The notes: a model not told the origin generated them from the sequence alone. Shown: positions 24,121-32,980, counted from the first letter of the stretch. The stretch is 64,000 bases of DNA from Prevotella sp. P5-92 (GCF_002251245.1 NZ_NPJG01000079.1:1-64000); one strand, 5' to 3'. Numbers and translations: made by a program.

Positions 24121-25323
24121 ATGCTCAAAGGTAAGAAAATTGTTTTAGGCATCACAGGCTCTATTGCAGCCTATAAAGCATGCCTTGTAATTCGCGAACT
24201 GGTGAAGAGGGGAGCGGAGGTGCAGGTGGTCATCACTCCGGCAGGAAAGGAGTTTATCACGCCGATTACACTTTCCACTCTCACTCAGAAACCAGTAGTT
24301 AGCGAGTTTTTCTCGCAGCGTGACGGCACATGGAACAGCCATGTCGCCCTAGGTCTCTGGGCTGACGCTATGCTCATTGCGCCATGTACAGCCTCCACTC
24401 TTGGCAAGATGGCTAACGGCGTGGCAGACAATATGCTCGTCACCACTTATCTCTCAATGAAGGCCCCCGTATTCATAGCTCCAGCCATGGATCTTGACAT
24501 GTATGCCCATCCTTCAACTGCCAGAAACATCCAGAGATTGAAGGAATACGGCAATCTCTTTATCGAACCCGCAAGCGGATTTCTTGCCAGCGGATTGGAG
24601 GGAAAGGGAAGAATGCAGGAACCGGAGGTCATCGTCGATGAACTTGACAACTTCTTCGAACCAAAAGACCTTGAAGGTAAAGATATTCTCATCACGGCAG
24701 GACCAACATACGAGAAAATCGACCCCGTGAGGTTTATCGGCAACTACTCGAGCGGGAAGATGGGGTTTGCTCTCGCCGAGGAGTGCGCACGAAGAGGAGC
24801 TCATGTTCGACTCGTATCTGGACCGGTAAGCATCAAGGCAAATCACAGCAACATAGAACGCATCGACGTTGAAAGCGCACAACAGATGTATGACGCATGT
24901 TTAGAGAGATTCGACAAGGTTGACGCCGCCATACTTTGCGCCGCCGTGGCCGACTATCGTCCCGAACATTCAGCCACGGAGAAGATAAAACGCACTGCCG
25001 ACGACATGTGTCTCAGACTATTGCCAAACAAAGATATCGCGGCAGAGCTGGGGAAGAGAAAAACCGCAGGGCAGACACTCGTCGGATTTGCACTTGAGAC
25101 TGACCACGAAAAGATGCATGCCATTGAAAAACTCAAGAAGAAAAACCTCGACTTTATCGTGCTCAACTCACTTCAGAACAAAGGCACGTGCTTTATGAGC
25201 GACGAGAATCAGATCACGATACTCTCAGCCCAAGGCTCCACAGAATACGAACGCAAATCCAAGGCCGACGGGGCAAGAGATATTGTGGAACATCTGGTGA
25301 AGACCATGTACGACAAACATTGA
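24121..25323 (+). CDS. coaBC: bifunctional phosphopantothenoylcysteine decarboxylase/phosphopantothenate-cysteine ligase
   Basis: A 400 aa enzyme for two steps of coenzyme A synthesis. The N-terminal flavoprotein CoaC half (1-~180) has GITGSIAAYKA, the active-site His in WNSHVALGLWADA, APCTASTLGKMANGVADNML and the PAMDLDMYAHP loop. The CoaB half (~185-400) has DILITAGPTYEKIDPVRFIGNYSSGKMGFALAEE, AAVADYRPEH, KIKR and the final FVL-type motif (LDFIVLNS). The gene lies 15 bp after the exonuclease stop. Confidence 0.96.
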   Translation: MLKGKKIVLGITGSIAAYKACLVIRELVKRGAEVQVVITPAGKEFITPITLSTLTQKPVVSEFFSQRDGTWNSHVALGLWADAMLIAPCTASTLGKMANGVADNMLVTTYLSMKAPVFIAPAMDLDMYAHPSTARNIQRLKEYGNLFIEPASGFLASGLEGKGRMQEPEVIVDELDNFFEPKDLEGKDILITAGPTYEKIDPVRFIGNYSSGKMGFALAEECARRGAHVRLVSGPVSIKANHSNIERIDVESAQQMYDACLERFDKVDAAILCAAVADYRPEHSATEKIKRTADDMCLRLLPNKDIAAELGKRKTAGQTLVGFALETDHEKMHAIEKLKKKNLDFIVLNSLQNKGTCFMSDENQITILSAQGSTEYERKSKADGARDIVEHLVKTMYDKH

Positions 25324-25370
25324 CGCACGCCCATGGTTCGGGTACACCTATCATAATAATACACGTCACG

Positions 25371-26285
25371 ATGAAGAAAAATGTCTATATCATGTTGATA
25401 ACGGCACTTGTCGCGCTTTTTAATATGAAAGCTGCGGGACAGGAACTGTCAACTAAGGTGGTGATAAACAGTACCAAGGTGGGTGTGACAGACAAAAGTG
25501 TGTTCGACAATCTGCAACAGACACTTGAACAGTTTGTCAACGATCGCCAATGGACAGAACTGCAGTTCCAAAAAAACGAACGCATCGTCTGCAATTTCAA
25601 TATCACTATCGACAAGTATGACAAGACAAATAACATGTTTGAGTGTACCGCCCTCATTCAAGCCAATCGTCCCGTGTATAACAGCCAGTACACCACCACA
25701 CTCTACAACAACAAAGACGCCAACTTTAACTTTGAGTTTGCGGAGTTCGACCAGCTCAACTTCAACGAGGAGACTGTAGATAACCAACTGACTGCACTCG
25801 TAGCATATTACGCCTACCTCATCATAGGACTTGATCTCGATAGCTTCGCACCGCTTGGCGGCTCAGAGATCCTTCAGCGTTGCTACAACCTTGTCAACAA
25901 TGCGCAGAACCTCAACTTCCCAGGATGGAAGGCGTTTGACAACAGCCGCAACCGTTTTGCCATCATCAACGACTATCTTGACGAGTCGATGAAACCATTC
26001 CGCCAACTGCAGTACGACTACTATCGCAAGGGCCTCGACGAGATGGCCAACAACGTGGAACGAGGTAGGACAAACATCAGCGACGCCCTTGTCAACGGAC
26101 TGAAGAAAAGCCACGACAACAGACCGCTTAGTCTCTTGCCGCAGATATGGACCGACTATAAGCTCGACGAACTGACGAGCATATACAAAGGAAAAGGGAC
26201 ACAGAAAGAAAAGGAAGAAATATACGAACTGCTCATGAGTATCAACGCTTCGCAAGCTAATGAGTGGGAAAAAGTAAAACAATGA
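25371..26285 (+). CDS. DUF4835 family exported protein
   Basis: A 304 aa protein with signal peptide MKKNVYIMLITALVALFNMKAAGQ. The mature part (QELSTKVVINSTKV, FVNDRQWTELQFQKNERIVCNFNITI, YNSQYTTTLYNNKDANFNFEFAEFDQL, DSFAPLGG) matches the DUF4835 family conserved next to coaBC and recN in Bacteroidales. Function unknown; probably periplasmic or outer-membrane associated. The ATG at 25371 begins the signal peptide, although the frame is open further upstream inside coaBC. Its 3' end is 3 bp before recN. Confidence 0.88.
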   Translation: MKKNVYIMLITALVALFNMKAAGQELSTKVVINSTKVGVTDKSVFDNLQQTLEQFVNDRQWTELQFQKNERIVCNFNITIDKYDKTNNMFECTALIQANRPVYNSQYTTTLYNNKDANFNFEFAEFDQLNFNEETVDNQLTALVAYYAYLIIGLDLDSFAPLGGSEILQRCYNLVNNAQNLNFPGWKAFDNSRNRFAIINDYLDESMKPFRQLQYDYYRKGLDEMANNVERGRTNISDALVNGLKKSHDNRPLSLLPQIWTDYKLDELTSIYKGKGTQKEKEEIYELLMSINASQANEWEKVKQ

Positions 26286-26288
26286 TTT

Positions 26289-27950
26289 ATGCTGAAACAA
26301 CTCTATATAAGAAACTTTACGCTCATCGAGCGACTTGACATGACGTTCCGCGAAGGATTCTCCGTCATCACTGGAGAGACGGGAGCTGGAAAGAGTATCA
26401 TCCTTGGGGCAATAGGGCTGCTCAAAGGACAACGGGCAGACTCGAAACTCATCAAACGCGGTGCTGACAAATGTGTCATAGAGGCGCATTTCGATCTCTC
26501 ACGATACGGAATGGAGGCATTCTTCATCGACAACGACGTGGAATATGACCCAGACGACTGTATCGTCAGAAGAGAGATTACTGCCTCGGGCAAGAGTCGT
26601 GCTTTCGTCAACGATACACCAGTGCCGCTGTCGGTGCTGAAAGAACTTGGAGAACAGCTCATCGACGTGCATAGCCAACACCAGAACCTATTGCTCGGTA
26701 CGCAAGACTTCCAGATGGAAGTGGTTGATATTATAGCAGACGACCGTCATCTCATCAATGATTATCGGGCGGCATTTGACAAATATAGACTCAAACAGTA
26801 CCAACTTGATGAGATGCGACGGCAGATAGAAAACAACAAGGCCAACGCCGACTTCCTACAGTATCAGTATGACGAGCTCTCTGCCGCCTCGCTGGTCGAA
26901 GACGAACAGAAAGAACTTGAGGCCTTGTCAAACCAGATGAGCCACTACGAGGACATAAAGACCGCTCTCTACCAAGCTGATAACGCACTCTCTGGGGAGG
27001 GAAATGGAGTAACTGAGAATCTCCGCACAGCCATCAACGCTCTTCACTCCATAGAGAGTGTAATGCCTAAGGCTGGCGAGTTGGCAAGTCGTATGGATGC
27101 CGACTATATCGACCTTAAGGATATTGCTGATGAAGTAGAGGCGCAACTTGACAACGTTGATTTCGACCCAAAGAGGCTCGACAACATCAACGATAGGCTC
27201 GATAAGATATACAGTCTCGAAAAGAAATACCATCTTGACACTGTGGAGCAGCTCATCCATATGCGCGATACGCTGAGGAAACAACTCGAAAATATAGAAA
27301 ACGGCGATGGCGACCTTCGTATTTTGGAGGGTGAGGTGGAGAAGACGCATAAGGAAGCTGAGGCAAAGGCTGCGACGCTTTCTGAGGCAAGGCACAAGGC
27401 GGCGAGGAAGATAGAGAAAGAGATAAGCCAGCGTCTCGTTTCCCTTGGCATGCCGAATATTCAGTTTGTCATCTGCCTCACTTCTACCGACCTTACTCCC
27501 TCAGGTGCAGATAAGGTGGCATACATGTTCAGTGCCAACAAAAATGTGCCGCTCCAACCAGCCGCCCAGGTTGCGTCGGGTGGTGAGATAGCTCGTCTGA
27601 TGCTTTCGCTGAAAGCTATGATAAGTGGTGCGGTAAAGTTGCCGACGATAATATTTGACGAGATAGATACAGGCGTGAGCGGGAAGATAGCCGAGCGAAT
27701 GGCAGAGATAATGTGTGAGATGGGCAATAACGAGAGACAAGTGATCAGCATCACCCATCTGCCCCAGATAGCCGCCATGGGAGCCACTCACTACAAGGTA
27801 TTTAAGGAGGACAAGGATGATGTCACCGTGAGCACCATGACGATGCTCTCAGCAGAAGACCGAGTGAGAGAGATTGCCCAGATGCTCAGCGGCAGCGACA
27901 TATCCGAAGCGGCCATAAATAACGCCAAAGCGCTGCTAAAATATAAATAA
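26289..27950 (+). CDS. recN: DNA repair protein RecN
   Basis: An SMC-like ATPase of 553 aa acting in double-strand break repair. Walker A is GETGAGKS (29-36), with LGAIGLLKGQRADSKLI after it and HSQHQNLLL. A long coiled coil with a short hinge covers about 160-400. The ABC signature is VASGGEIARLMLSLK, Walker B is PTIIFDEIDTGVSG, and ISITHLPQIAAMG follows. Full length. Last gene of the dnaN-to-recN run; a 9 bp minisatellite begins 40 bp after its stop. Confidence 0.97.
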   Translation: MLKQLYIRNFTLIERLDMTFREGFSVITGETGAGKSIILGAIGLLKGQRADSKLIKRGADKCVIEAHFDLSRYGMEAFFIDNDVEYDPDDCIVRREITASGKSRAFVNDTPVPLSVLKELGEQLIDVHSQHQNLLLGTQDFQMEVVDIIADDRHLINDYRAAFDKYRLKQYQLDEMRRQIENNKANADFLQYQYDELSAASLVEDEQKELEALSNQMSHYEDIKTALYQADNALSGEGNGVTENLRTAINALHSIESVMPKAGELASRMDADYIDLKDIADEVEAQLDNVDFDPKRLDNINDRLDKIYSLEKKYHLDTVEQLIHMRDTLRKQLENIENGDGDLRILEGEVEKTHKEAEAKAATLSEARHKAARKIEKEISQRLVSLGMPNIQFVICLTSTDLTPSGADKVAYMFSANKNVPLQPAAQVASGGEIARLMLSLKAMISGAVKLPTIIFDEIDTGVSGKIAERMAEIMCEMGNNERQVISITHLPQIAAMGATHYKVFKEDKDDVTVSTMTMLSAEDRVREIAQMLSGSDISEAAINNAKALLKYK

Positions 27951-27990
27951 TTGGCCGGAGTTTTCCGGATAATCTGGATATTCCAGAGTA

Positions 27991-28062
27991 TCCGGAAAAT
28001 CCGGAAAATCCGGAAAATCCGGAACTCCCGGAACTCCCGGAACTCCCGGAACTCCCGGAAAT
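27991..28062. repeat. 9 bp minisatellite, eight units
   Basis: Eight exact-length 9 bp units: three TCCGGAAAA, one hybrid TCCGGAACT, three CCCGGAACT, one CCCGGAAAT. The flanks (27952-27990 and 28063-28095) carry looser copies such as TCCGGATAAT, TCTGGATATT and CCTGGACACT. The array sits in the gap between recN and the TPR gene. A 9 bp period keeps a frame open on the minus strand, but I see no support for a protein. Confidence 0.9.
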
Positions 28063-28116
28063 TCATAGAAATTCCAGATTACCTGGACACTCCGGAAATA
28101 AAAAAATAAAATAAAA

Positions 28117-29862
28117 ATGAAAAGACTGATAAACATAATTGTTGCCATGCTCTTCTGTTGCATGGTAGTGGCCCAGCCAAGCAGTTGGGCAAAGAAAGCG
28201 GTAAAGTCGCTCTTTACCATAAAGACATTTGATGCTAACGGAGCACTGCTCGGAAGCGGCAATGGGTTTTTCATCGGCGAAAACGGTGAAGCGGTAAGCA
28301 ACTGCACTCCCTTCATTGGAGCCGCCAAAGCCATCGTCATCGATGCCGGGGGAAAACAGTACGACGTAGATAGGATAGTAGGTGCAAACGAGATCTACGA
28401 TGTAGCTCAATTTCATGTAAACATTAAACGAAGCCTGCCTCTCTCAGTTGCTACTACTGCAGACGTCGAGAGCGTAGTGTTTATATTGCCTTATGCACAG
28501 AAGATTGCGAGACCTATCGAGAGTAAGGTGACAAAGATTGAAAAGGTGGGAGCTGACTATAGCTACTATACTATAACACTTAATGCATTAGATAATGGAG
28601 CTGTTTCTGAGAAGGGAAATGGCTCTGTTTTGAATGGTGCTGGTTCAAAGAAAGAAAATGGTTTGGCGGCAGTGAATGCTGTGGGCTCTCCAGTGCTGAA
28701 TGCTGCTGGCGAGGTAGTGGGGATGCTGCAGGCTGCTATGGATGGAGAGAGGCAGTATGCTGTGAGCGTGAAGATGGCAACGGACTTCAAGCCTTCGCCA
28801 CTGGCAATAAACGACCCTACACTGAGACAGATAAAGATTAAGAAGGCCCTTCCTGATGACGTGGAAGAAGCTCTCGTTGCCTTGTATCTGGGAACGTCAA
28901 ATCTAGACTCTCTTGCCGTAAACACTCTTATAGATGACTTCATAACCAAGTTCCCAACGTCAATCGACGGATATGCCTACAGGGCAGACCGTGCTTTTAG
29001 GGCTCTTGATTTTAAGGCTGCTGACGACGATCTCCTTGCCGCAATCAAAATGGGAGAGAAAAAAGAATATGCGCATTATAACTATGCAAAGATGATGTTC
29101 GACAAACTGGTCTATCTTCCCGAAAAACCTTTCGACGCTTGGACACTTGACAAGGCAAAGGCTGAGATTGACCAGGCTATAGCCATTGCCGATGAGCCAG
29201 GATTCGGAAAACTTAACGCCCAGATCCTGTTTGCTCAGAAGAAATATGACGAGTCTGCAAAGGTCTATCAGTCGCTCGTTGACCGTGGCGATGCTTTGGC
29301 GGAGAACTACTACGGCATGGCACGATGCAAGGCTATGCTCAAAGACACCACGGCTTGTTTGGCCATGCTTGATAGTGCTGTCGCCACGTTCAGCCGCCCA
29401 TATCTCAAGGAGGCGGGCTTTTATATCCTCGAACGTGGTAAGATGCTGATGGACATGGGTAAATATCGTCTCGCTGTCAACGACCTGAACGACTACGAGC
29501 AACTGATGATAACTCATGTGAACGACAACTTCTATTATCTTCGTTCGCAGGCAGAGGTTAGTGGTCGCCTTTTTAAGCAGGCTCTTGACGACCTTGACAA
29601 GGCCTTGTCGTTGAGTCCGGGCAACACTCTCTACCTTTCGGAGAAGGCATCCCTACAGTTGCGCGTGGGGCTTACCGACGATGCGATGGCGACGGCTAAG
29701 GAGTGTATCAAGGTCAATCCCGACCTCAGCGACGGTTATCTCTTCCTTGGTGTGGCGCAGTGTGTGAAGGGCATGAAAGACGAAGGACTGAAAAACCTCG
29801 AGAAGGCGAAGACTATGGGTGAGGCGCAAGCACAGGCTTTCATCGAAAAGTATTCGAAATAA
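28117..29862 (+). CDS. exported trypsin-like pseudoprotease with TPR domain
   Basis: A 581 aa protein with signal peptide MKRLINIIVAMLFCCMVVAQ. Residues about 28-235 look like a trypsin/HtrA fold (SLFTIKTFDANGALLGSGNGFFIGENGEAVSNCTPFIGA, EIYDVAQFHV, GSPVLNAAGEVVGML), but the His position reads CTPF instead of NxHV. The Ser motif GNSGGP reads NAVGSPVL, so two of the triad residues seem lost; the Asp (YDVAQ) remains. An insertion rich in NG/GNG/ENG lies near 160-195. From about 270 to 580 there are tetratricopeptide-like helices, ending in CIKVNPDLSDGYLFLGVAQCVKGM. Likely a periplasmic scaffold. It is flanked by two minisatellites. Confidence 0.8.
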   Translation: MKRLINIIVAMLFCCMVVAQPSSWAKKAVKSLFTIKTFDANGALLGSGNGFFIGENGEAVSNCTPFIGAAKAIVIDAGGKQYDVDRIVGANEIYDVAQFHVNIKRSLPLSVATTADVESVVFILPYAQKIARPIESKVTKIEKVGADYSYYTITLNALDNGAVSEKGNGSVLNGAGSKKENGLAAVNAVGSPVLNAAGEVVGMLQAAMDGERQYAVSVKMATDFKPSPLAINDPTLRQIKIKKALPDDVEEALVALYLGTSNLDSLAVNTLIDDFITKFPTSIDGYAYRADRAFRALDFKAADDDLLAAIKMGEKKEYAHYNYAKMMFDKLVYLPEKPFDAWTLDKAKAEIDQAIAIADEPGFGKLNAQILFAQKKYDESAKVYQSLVDRGDALAENYYGMARCKAMLKDTTACLAMLDSAVATFSRPYLKEAGFYILERGKMLMDMGKYRLAVNDLNDYEQLMITHVNDNFYYLRSQAEVSGRLFKQALDDLDKALSLSPGNTLYLSEKASLQLRVGLTDDAMATAKECIKVNPDLSDGYLFLGVAQCVKGMKDEGLKNLEKAKTMGEAQAQAFIEKYSK

Positions 29863-29872
29863 TGGATATAGC

Positions 29873-29953
29873 ATCCGCCTTATTCGATAAAAAGGGAATA
29901 TCCGCCTTATTCGATAAAAAGGGAATATCCGCCTCATTCGATAAAAATGGAAT
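29873..29953. repeat. 27 bp tandem repeat, three units
   Basis: Three contiguous 27 bp units start at 29873, 29900 and 29927. The first two are identical; the third has two changes (C in CCTCATTCG, T in AAATGGAAT). A degenerate fourth (ATTCGTCGTATTCGG) follows. The array begins 10 bp after the TPR gene stop codon. Confidence 0.9.
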
Positions 29954-29989
29954 ATTCGTCGTATTCGGCGATTGTTTACAAAAAAAAGA

Positions 29990-30034
29990 GTCAGGGGTTA
30001 AGGATTCAGTGTATCCTTAACCCCTGACATTTTT
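29990..30034. terminator. strong bidirectional terminator
   Basis: A perfect 16 bp stem (GTCAGGGGTTAAGGAT at 29990-30005 with its complement at 30013-30028), a 7 nt loop, a T run on the plus side and a matching A run upstream. It lies between the convergent TPR and DUF1573 genes and can serve both. Confidence 0.9.
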
Positions 30035-30072
30035 TCAATCGTCTTTTTTCTGCTTTTTTTGAAATAAATACC

Positions 30073-30480
30073 TTATTTCTTAGCTTCTTCCATTTCGCCT
30101 TCTACATAGAGTCGGGTCATCTCAATGACTCCGTTAGTGCGGACAGTGATCGACTTCTTGAAGTGTCCTGGAAACTTGCCAGCTCCGTTGTATGTAACTT
30201 TTATCTGTCCCTTTTCACCCGGTTTGATGGGTGTTTTGGGATATTCAGGCACAGTGCATCCGCAGCTTGCTATGGCCTGATTGATGATCAATGGAGCGTT
30301 GCCAGCATTGACGAAGTTGAAGACACATGTCACCTTTGGCGACGATTCAGAGAATTTTCCGAAGTCGTGTGTTATTCTTTCAAACTGAATGTCAGCCTGA
30401 GGTTGTTTCTTGTCTGCCTGCTGTGCGAAGCCTGCCATAGTGCAAAGCACCATCAGCGTCATAAGTAAAATTTTCTTCAT
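30073..30480 (-). CDS. DUF1573 domain protein, exported
   Basis: A 135 aa protein with signal peptide MKKILLMTLMVLCTMAGFAQ. The mature part is a single Ig/ASPM-like DUF1573 domain: IQFERITHDFGKFSES.PKVTCVFNFVNAGNAPLIINQAIASCGCTVPEYPKTPIKPGEKGQIKVTYN, including the conserved SCGCT. Function unknown; members are common and abundant in Bacteroidetes. Own promoter at 30510-30540; terminator at 29990-30034. A second, larger DUF1573 protein is at 37135. Confidence 0.9.
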   Translation of the reverse strand: MKKILLMTLMVLCTMAGFAQQADKKQPQADIQFERITHDFGKFSESSPKVTCVFNFVNAGNAPLIINQAIASCGCTVPEYPKTPIKPGEKGQIKVTYNGAGKFPGHFKKSITVRTNGVIEMTRLYVEGEMEEAKK

Positions 30481-30509
30481 CTTTTTTCTCGTTAAAAATT
30501 AATCTGCCG

Positions 30510-30540
30510 CAAAGGTACAGATTTTTTGAATATTACGCAA
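30510..30540 (-). promoter_or_regulatory. promoter of the DUF1573 gene
   Basis: On the minus strand TTG (30538-30540), 20 bp spacer, TACCTTTG (30510-30517), 30 bp upstream of the start codon. Confidence 0.7.
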
Positions 30541-30673
30541 CCCTCTGCGGTAGTTTGTAGTATAAAACATGTTAATTCTCGTGTATATTTCGCTATTTTG
30601 TGCAAAAAAAATCGCTCAAGAAGCATAATTAGCCACCGAGCGAACAATCACATTTATGAAAAACTTTTTTGCG

Positions 30674-30745
30674 TAGTGGATAGGGGAATCGAACCCCTAT
30701 GCCAAGATTGAGAATCTTGTATCCTAACCATTAGATGAATCCACC
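30674..30745 (-). tRNA. tRNA-Glu (anticodon CTC), copy 2
   Basis: Minus strand: acceptor GGTGGAT/ATCCACT (first pair G-T), D-arm CATCTAATGGTTAGGAT, anticodon stem-loop CAAGA-TTCTCAA-TCTTG (anticodon CTC, reading GAG), T-arm AGGGGTTCGATTCCCCT, discriminator A, no encoded CCA. Identical over all 72 nt to the copy at 30783. Confidence 0.93.
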
Positions 30746-30782
30746 ATCATCATGTCTCTTTTGCATTTGAAAGCCTCTTCGG

Positions 30783-30854
30783 TAGTGGATAGGGGAATCG
30801 AACCCCTATGCCAAGATTGAGAATCTTGTATCCTAACCATTAGATGAATCCACC
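30783..30854 (-). tRNA. tRNA-Glu (anticodon CTC), copy 1
   Basis: Identical in sequence to the tRNA at 30674-30745, 37 bp apart, in the same transcript. The same anticodon stem-loop CAAGA-TTCTCAA-TCTTG is present. No encoded CCA. Confidence 0.93.
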
Positions 30855-30873
30855 ATCTACCTTGAAAGGGCTG

Positions 30874-30961
30874 CGGAAGCTGGGGGATTCGAACCCCCGG
30901 TACGATAAACTCGCACGGCAGTTTAGCAAACTGCTGGTTTCAGCCACTCACCCAAACTTCC
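30874..30961 (-). tRNA. tRNA-Ser (anticodon GCT)
   Basis: Minus strand, 88 nt with the long variable arm of class II tRNAs. Acceptor GGAAGTT/AGCTTCC, anticodon stem-loop GCAGT-TTGCTAA-ACTGC (anticodon GCT, reading AGC/AGT), variable arm CGTGCGAGTTTATCGTAC, T-arm CGGGGGTTCGAATCCCCC, discriminator G. First of the Ser-Glu-Glu cluster. Confidence 0.95.
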
Positions 30962-31002
30962 ATTTACGGCGTTTACCGCAGCACTTTCCCTCAAATGCGG
31001 TG

Positions 31003-31034
31003 CAAAGGTACTAACTTTTTTTCATTCTGCCAAA
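31003..31034 (-). promoter_or_regulatory. promoter of the tRNA-Ser-Glu-Glu cluster
   Basis: On the minus strand TTTG (31031-31034), 20 bp spacer, TACCTTTG (31003-31010), 41 bp upstream of tRNA-Ser. Confidence 0.8.
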
Positions 31035-31079
31035 TCTTTTCTCTGTTTTTTTCGGTTTTCATAGAAAAAAGGGGCTAAA

Positions 31080-31451
31080 TCAGTTGTTTTTCACCGCTAC
31101 TACCTTTCCAAGTGACTCGTCGAGATAGTAAGTGTCGCAAAAATCGTTTTTTTCTATTTTGTAGTTCACCCTCAGGATGTAGAGCATGTTTCGTGCCGAA
31201 GGCGACGCGTAGGTAAGTCCTTTCTTGTATCGTCCGTTATTCTCGGCGTTGTGTCTTATCATCGTGAGTGTCGAGTCTTTTATCTTCTGTGTGGAGTCGA
31301 GTTGGCTGAAGCCTGTTATCTTCATGCCCTTTGCGTTGTTGAGATTGGCTGCCATAAATTCCTCGACGGCCGTCTCGGCATTGCCCTGCCTGCCGTCGCA
31401 TGAGACGGTAAGCAGAGCAATACATATTATTATATATAAGGTGTGTTTCAT
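31080..31451 (-). CDS. small lipoprotein, function unknown
   Basis: A 123 aa protein with signal peptide and lipobox MKHTLYIIICIALLTVSC, acylation Cys at residue 18. The mature part is a small alpha/beta domain (AVEEFMAANL..AKGMKITGFSQLDSTQKI, NMLYILRVNYKIEKNDFCDTYYLDESLGKVVAVK). I do not recognise the family. The start at 31451 puts the signal peptide at the N-terminus; it lies 21 bp after pepD on the same strand, so the two are probably cotranscribed. Confidence 0.75.
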   Translation of the reverse strand: MKHTLYIIICIALLTVSCDGRQGNAETAVEEFMAANLNNAKGMKITGFSQLDSTQKIKDSTLTMIRHNAENNGRYKKGLTYASPSARNMLYILRVNYKIEKNDFCDTYYLDESLGKVVAVKNN

Positions 31452-31472
31452 TTGTCGAATGTTGTGTGGCAA

Positions 31473-32930
31473 TTATTTCACTGGCACTTCTTTGAGTACT
31501 GCGAGGAGATGATCCCACACCATCTGGACGGTAGGGATGTGAATGCGTTCCTCGGGAGTGTGTACGAAGCGTAGGGTAGGGCCGAACGACACCATGTCGA
31601 GGTTGGGGTATCTTTCTGAGAACAGTCCGCATTCCAGTCCGGCATGTATTCCGCGTACTATCGGGTCTTTGCCGAAGAGTCGCTTGTAGGTGTCAACCAC
31701 GGTCTTTGTGAGTTGGCTGTTGGGGTTCATCTTCCATGCTGGATAGCCGTCGTTTTGTTCCACGCTTGCTCCGGCGAGTTCGAAGAGAGCCTTGATGGTG
31801 TTGCACATGTTGTCGAGGTTGCTCATCACGTTGCTTCGCTGCGAGCTCACCGCCTTGATACAGTTCTCCTCGGTTACGATGCTTGCTATGTTGCTCGATG
31901 TCTCCACCATTCCTCCGAGTGCCTCGTCCTGGCAGATGGCAAACACGCCGTTGTCCACGGCCTGCATGGCGCGTATGAAGTTGTCGGACATGGCCTTTGG
32001 CAGCACTTTCTCAGCCTCTGTACTCTGCATGCTGGCTTCAAGGGCAGAGTCGGTGACGTGGTATTCCTCTTCCACCTGGCTGATAAATATGTTCCAGTCA
32101 ACCCTTACCGTTTCCTTCTCGCAGGTGGGTACGGCAATCTTAAACTTGCCGTCGCGCGGTATGGCGTTGTGCATCTTTCCTGAGTTGAACTGTGCGAGTC
32201 TGATAGGCATTTTCTCCATTTCGAGATAGAGGAATCGGGCGAGGATCTTTATGGCGTTGGCGCGTTTTTTGTCGATGTCGTCGCCCGAGTGTCCGCCTTG
32301 TAGGCCTTTTATAGCGCCTTCGATGAAGAAGTAGTCCTCTGGCGCGTCCTCTCTTGTGAAGTCAAACTGTGCGAATGTGGAACGTCCTCCAGCGCAGCTG
32401 ACGAAGATCTGTCCCTCGTCCTCGCTGTCGAGGTTGATGAGCATGTCGCCGGTCATGAATCCTGCTTCCATGCCGCTGGCTCCTGTGAGCTGTGTCTCCT
32501 CGTCGCGTGTAAAAACGCACTCGATAGGTCCGTGCTCGATGTCGTTACTGTCGAGCAAGGCGAGCTCCATGGCGCATCCTATGCCGTCGTCAGCTCCGAG
32601 GGTGGTGCCTTTGGCTGTGAGCCATTCACCATCGATATAGGTCTGTATGGCGTCGTTGTCGAAGTCGAAGTCCACATCTACGAGTTTGTCGCACACCATG
32701 TCCATGTGGCTTTGTAGTATCACGGTCTTCCTGTCCTCGTATCCCGGAGTGGCAGGTTTGCGTATTATAACGTTGCCTGTCTTATCGACTTGTGTGTCCA
32801 GATTGTGGCTTTCACCCCATTTTCTTAAGTAGTCGATCATCTTCTCTTCACGCTTCGAAGGGCGTGGAATTTCGTTGATTCGGGCAAACTGCTCGAACAC
32901 GCATGCGGGTTTTAATACAGTTTTAGTCAT
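31473..32930 (-). CDS. pepD: aminoacyl-histidine dipeptidase (M20C)
   Basis: A cytosolic zinc dipeptidase of 485 aa cleaving Xaa-His and other dipeptides. Metal-binding motifs of the M20C family are present: LQSHMDMVCDK (His, Asp), GTTLGADDGIGCAM (bridging Asp), TRDEETQLTGASG (Glu-Glu), GGHSGDDIDK in the lid domain and GIHAGLECGLF near the C-terminus. Length is normal. It may process peptides delivered by importers, but a link to the SusC/D locus 15 kb away is only speculation. Confidence 0.95.
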   Translation of the reverse strand: MTKTVLKPACVFEQFARINEIPRPSKREEKMIDYLRKWGESHNLDTQVDKTGNVIIRKPATPGYEDRKTVILQSHMDMVCDKLVDVDFDFDNDAIQTYIDGEWLTAKGTTLGADDGIGCAMELALLDSNDIEHGPIECVFTRDEETQLTGASGMEAGFMTGDMLINLDSEDEGQIFVSCAGGRSTFAQFDFTREDAPEDYFFIEGAIKGLQGGHSGDDIDKKRANAIKILARFLYLEMEKMPIRLAQFNSGKMHNAIPRDGKFKIAVPTCEKETVRVDWNIFISQVEEEYHVTDSALEASMQSTEAEKVLPKAMSDNFIRAMQAVDNGVFAICQDEALGGMVETSSNIASIVTEENCIKAVSSQRSNVMSNLDNMCNTIKALFELAGASVEQNDGYPAWKMNPNSQLTKTVVDTYKRLFGKDPIVRGIHAGLECGLFSERYPNLDMVSFGPTLRFVHTPEERIHIPTVQMVWDHLLAVLKEVPVK

Positions 32931-32980
32931 TATTTTGTTATTTTTTTATGATATATGTCCGATAATTAATTTATTTGTAG

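Noticed and set aside
27791..28066. Minus-strand frame encoding FRE repeats over the 9 bp array
   Set aside because: The pattern arises because the 9 bp period is divisible by three. It overlaps recN antisense and has no start context.
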